Positions 62,574 to 64,000 of a stretch of DNA of 64,000 nucleotides are shown here, piece by piece (position 1 is the stretch's first letter; every line of letters begins with the position of its first letter). The notes under the pieces are model-generated. The model saw nothing but the letters and a program-made list of their open reading frames with translations, was not told the DNA's origin and did not search any database. The translations under genes and the position numbers were made by a program. Origin of the DNA: Thermomonas sp. (GTDB lineage Bacteria; Pseudomonadota; Gammaproteobacteria; Xanthomonadales; Xanthomonadaceae). The stretch covers positions 318,879-382,878 of the forward strand of contig NZ_JAQSDO010000008.1 in NCBI RefSeq assembly GCF_029945965.1, in the 5' to 3' direction.

Positions 62574-63824
62574 GTGACCGACCAGCCACATCCTGACCTG
62601 CAGCACGCCATCGACCTCATCGCGCGTGGCAGCGATGAAATCCTCAAGCGCGAGGAATTGCAGGCGCGCCTGGCCGAGTCATTGAAGCGCGGCGGGCGCC
62701 CGCTGCGAGTCAAGGCGGGATTTGACCCGACCGCGCCAGACCTGCACATCGGCCACACCGTCTTGCTCAACAAGATGCGCCAGTTCCAGGACCTCGGCCA
62801 CCAGGTGATCTTCCTCATCGGCGACTTCACCGGAATGATCGGTGACCCGACAGGCAAGAACGTCACCCGCAAGCCGTTGACCCGCGAGGACGTACTGGCC
62901 AACGCGCAGACCTATTCCAACCAGGTGTTCAAGGTGCTCGACCGCGAACGTACCGAGGTGCGCTTCAATAGTGAGTGGTTCGGGGCGATGACTGCCGCAG
63001 ACATGATCAAGCTGGCGGCGCAGCATACGGTGGCACGCATGCTTGAGCGCGATGATTTCGCCAAGCGATACGCCGCGCAGCAGCCGATCGCCATCCATGA
63101 GTTCTTGTATCCGCTGGTGCAGGGCTACGACTCGGTCGCACTCAAGGCCGACGTGGAACTCGGTGGCACCGACCAGAAGTTCAACCTGCTGATGGGCCGC
63201 GGCCTGCAGGAACACCACGGGCAACCGCCACAGGTCGTCCTCACCATGCCGTTGCTTGAAGGCCTGGATGGCGTGCAGAAGATGAGCAAGTCGCTGGGCA
63301 ACTACATTGGCATCGACGAGCCGGCGATCAACATCGTCACCAAGGCGATGAAGATCGGCGACGAACTGATGTGGAAATGGATCGACCTGCTCAGTTTCGA
63401 GATCAGCGTCGATGAAGCGAAGTCATTGAAGCGCGACATCGAAGTGGGTGGACTCAATCCGCGCGACGTCAAGCTGCGGCTGGCCCGCGAACTGGCTGCA
63501 CGCTTCCAGGGCGATGCCGCTGCAGAGCAGGCGCTCGCAGGCTGGCATGCCGCCGTGCGCGGCGAAGGTGACCTCGGCAACCTGCCATTGCAGGACGTGC
63601 CTGTGCCGGCAGATGGCCTGCGCATCGCGGCGCTGCTGGTTGCAGCTGGCCTGATGCCCAGCAACTCCGAAGCCAATCGCAAGCTTAAAGAGCGCGCCGT
63701 ACGGATCGATGGCGAGGTCTTCGAAGATGCATCCAGGCTGTTCCTGCCTGGCTTCGAGGGTGTGCTGGCTGTCGGCAAGCGAAATTTCGCCCGGGTAATT
63801 CTGCGTTCCGTGGCGGGACCCTAG
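62574..63824 (+). CDS. tyrS: Tyrosyl-tRNA synthetase
   Basis: A 416-residue class I synthetase charging tRNA-Tyr. HIGH motif in [17 protein letters not shown] in [11 protein letters not shown], and a C-terminal S4-like RNA-binding domain ([20 protein letters not shown]). It is of the TyrZ-like longer type without the bacterial TyrS insert. The start is GTG at 62574 with a weak AAGAG upstream. In Xanthomonadaceae tyrS often precedes an rRNA operon, which fits the promoters after it. Confidence 0.94.
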   Translation: MTDQPHPDLQHAIDLIARGSDEILKREELQARLAESLKRGGRPLRVKAGFDPTAPDLHIGHTVLLNKMRQFQDLGHQVIFLIGDFTGMIGDPTGKNVTRKPLTREDVLANAQTYSNQVFKVLDRERTEVRFNSEWFGAMTAADMIKLAAQHTVARMLERDDFAKRYAAQQPIAIHEFLYPLVQGYDSVALKADVELGGTDQKFNLLMGRGLQEHHGQPPQVVLTMPLLEGLDGVQKMSKSLGNYIGIDEPAINIVTKAMKIGDELMWKWIDLLSFEISVDEAKSLKRDIEVGGLNPRDVKLRLARELAARFQGDAAAEQALAGWHAAVRGEGDLGNLPLQDVPVPADGLRIAALLVAAGLMPSNSEANRKLKERAVRIDGEVFEDASRLFLPGFEGVLAVGKRNFARVILRSVAGP

Positions 63825-63844
63825 ATTATTTTGGCGGGCAAGGC

Positions 63845-63874
63845 TTGCGGCAGTGCAGCAAAGTTCGCTATACT
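63845..63874 (+). promoter_or_regulatory. Candidate sigma-70 promoter upstream of a presumed rRNA operon (distal)
   Basis: TTGCGG (63845-63850), an 18-base spacer and TATACT (63869-63874). A perfect 14-bp palindrome GTGAGAATTCTCAC follows at 63897-63910, between this and the next promoter. Confidence 0.5.
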
Positions 63875-63948
63875 GGTCGGCCGGCTGAGGTGGGCGGTGA
63901 GAATTCTCACTAGCCACTGAAGCAAGCCAAATTCTTCCTCACGCGGTA

Positions 63949-63976
63949 TTGACGGAAGGCAAAAAGCTTGTATGAT
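63949..63976 (+). promoter_or_regulatory. Strong sigma-70 promoter, probably of an rRNA operon
   Basis: TTGACG (63949-63954), a 16-base spacer with an A-rich stretch and TATGAT (63971-63976), followed by the GC-rich discriminator GTGCGGCTCGC. Such discriminators are typical of stringently controlled stable-RNA promoters. No protein-coding start follows before the window end. Confidence 0.7.
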
Positions 63977-64000
63977 GTGCGGCTCGCTTGAGCAGAAGTG

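Overview
The window looks like chromosomal DNA of a gammaproteobacterium of the Xanthomonadaceae (Lysobacter / Luteimonas / Stenotrophomonas side). Support comes from the high GC content, an Ax21-family outer-membrane protein, an oleABCD olefin cluster, a membrane-anchored phosphomannomutase in the radC-coaBC-dut-algC order, a glyoxylate-shunt pair with a LysR gene, and short GTAG-type repetitive extragenic palindromes. Coding density is high. No intergenic gap exceeds 300 bases, and I found no tRNA, rRNA, insertion sequence, prophage or CRISPR array.

Layout. 1-9.2 kb: the 3' end of a restriction endonuclease gene, Ax21, an SDR-trmL pair, two tandem exported M16 peptidases and a small lipoprotein. 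9.3-15.5 kb: the oleA, oleB, oleC, oleD pathway for long-chain olefins, interrupted by a Fic-domain gene after oleA and by a 46-codon ORF between oleC and oleD. 15.5-21.9 kb: DUF1328, ubiJ-ubiB, a cation/proton antiporter, a TruC-like pseudouridine synthase, DUF2059, arfB and an acyltransferase. 21.9-28.8 kb: an ECF sigma / FecR / TonB-receptor signalling cascade, divergent from an exported cyanophycinase-isoaspartyl-peptidase fusion. 28.8-33 kb: LysR, aceB, aceA.

33-38.3 kb holds the most interesting locus. A cNMP-binding/GGDEF protein and a membrane-spanning class III cyclase-like protein form an operon. It faces a small NHLP-type RiPP precursor, which is divergent from a SagB-type peptide-maturation dehydrogenase. 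This looks like a poorly characterised peptide-modification system tied to nucleotide second messengers.

38.3-51.6 kb: comM, ubiK, glnK, a TPR-GGDEF sensor, speE and speA (divergent), a Phd-zeta toxin-antitoxin pair, ydfG-like SDR, a frameshifted ICMT-type methyltransferase, a SPOR protein, argS and radC. 51.7-64 kb: coaC and coaB as two overlapping genes instead of the usual fusion, dut, algC/xanA, a DUF4124 protein, pyrE, xth, ampG, an orphan ribbon-helix-helix protein, anmK, an M23 endopeptidase and tyrS. The window ends in strong promoters with a GC-rich discriminator that probably drive an rRNA operon lying just outside.

Linked functions: peptidoglycan recycling and remodelling (ampG, anmK, M23), ubiquinone accessory factors (ubiJ, ubiB, ubiK), polyamine synthesis (speA, speE), and three proteins with cyclase or GGDEF signalling domains. 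Gene starts were chosen from Shine-Dalgarno spacing, overlaps and family N-termini; uncertain ones are flagged. All functional names rest on motif recognition by eye, without database searches.
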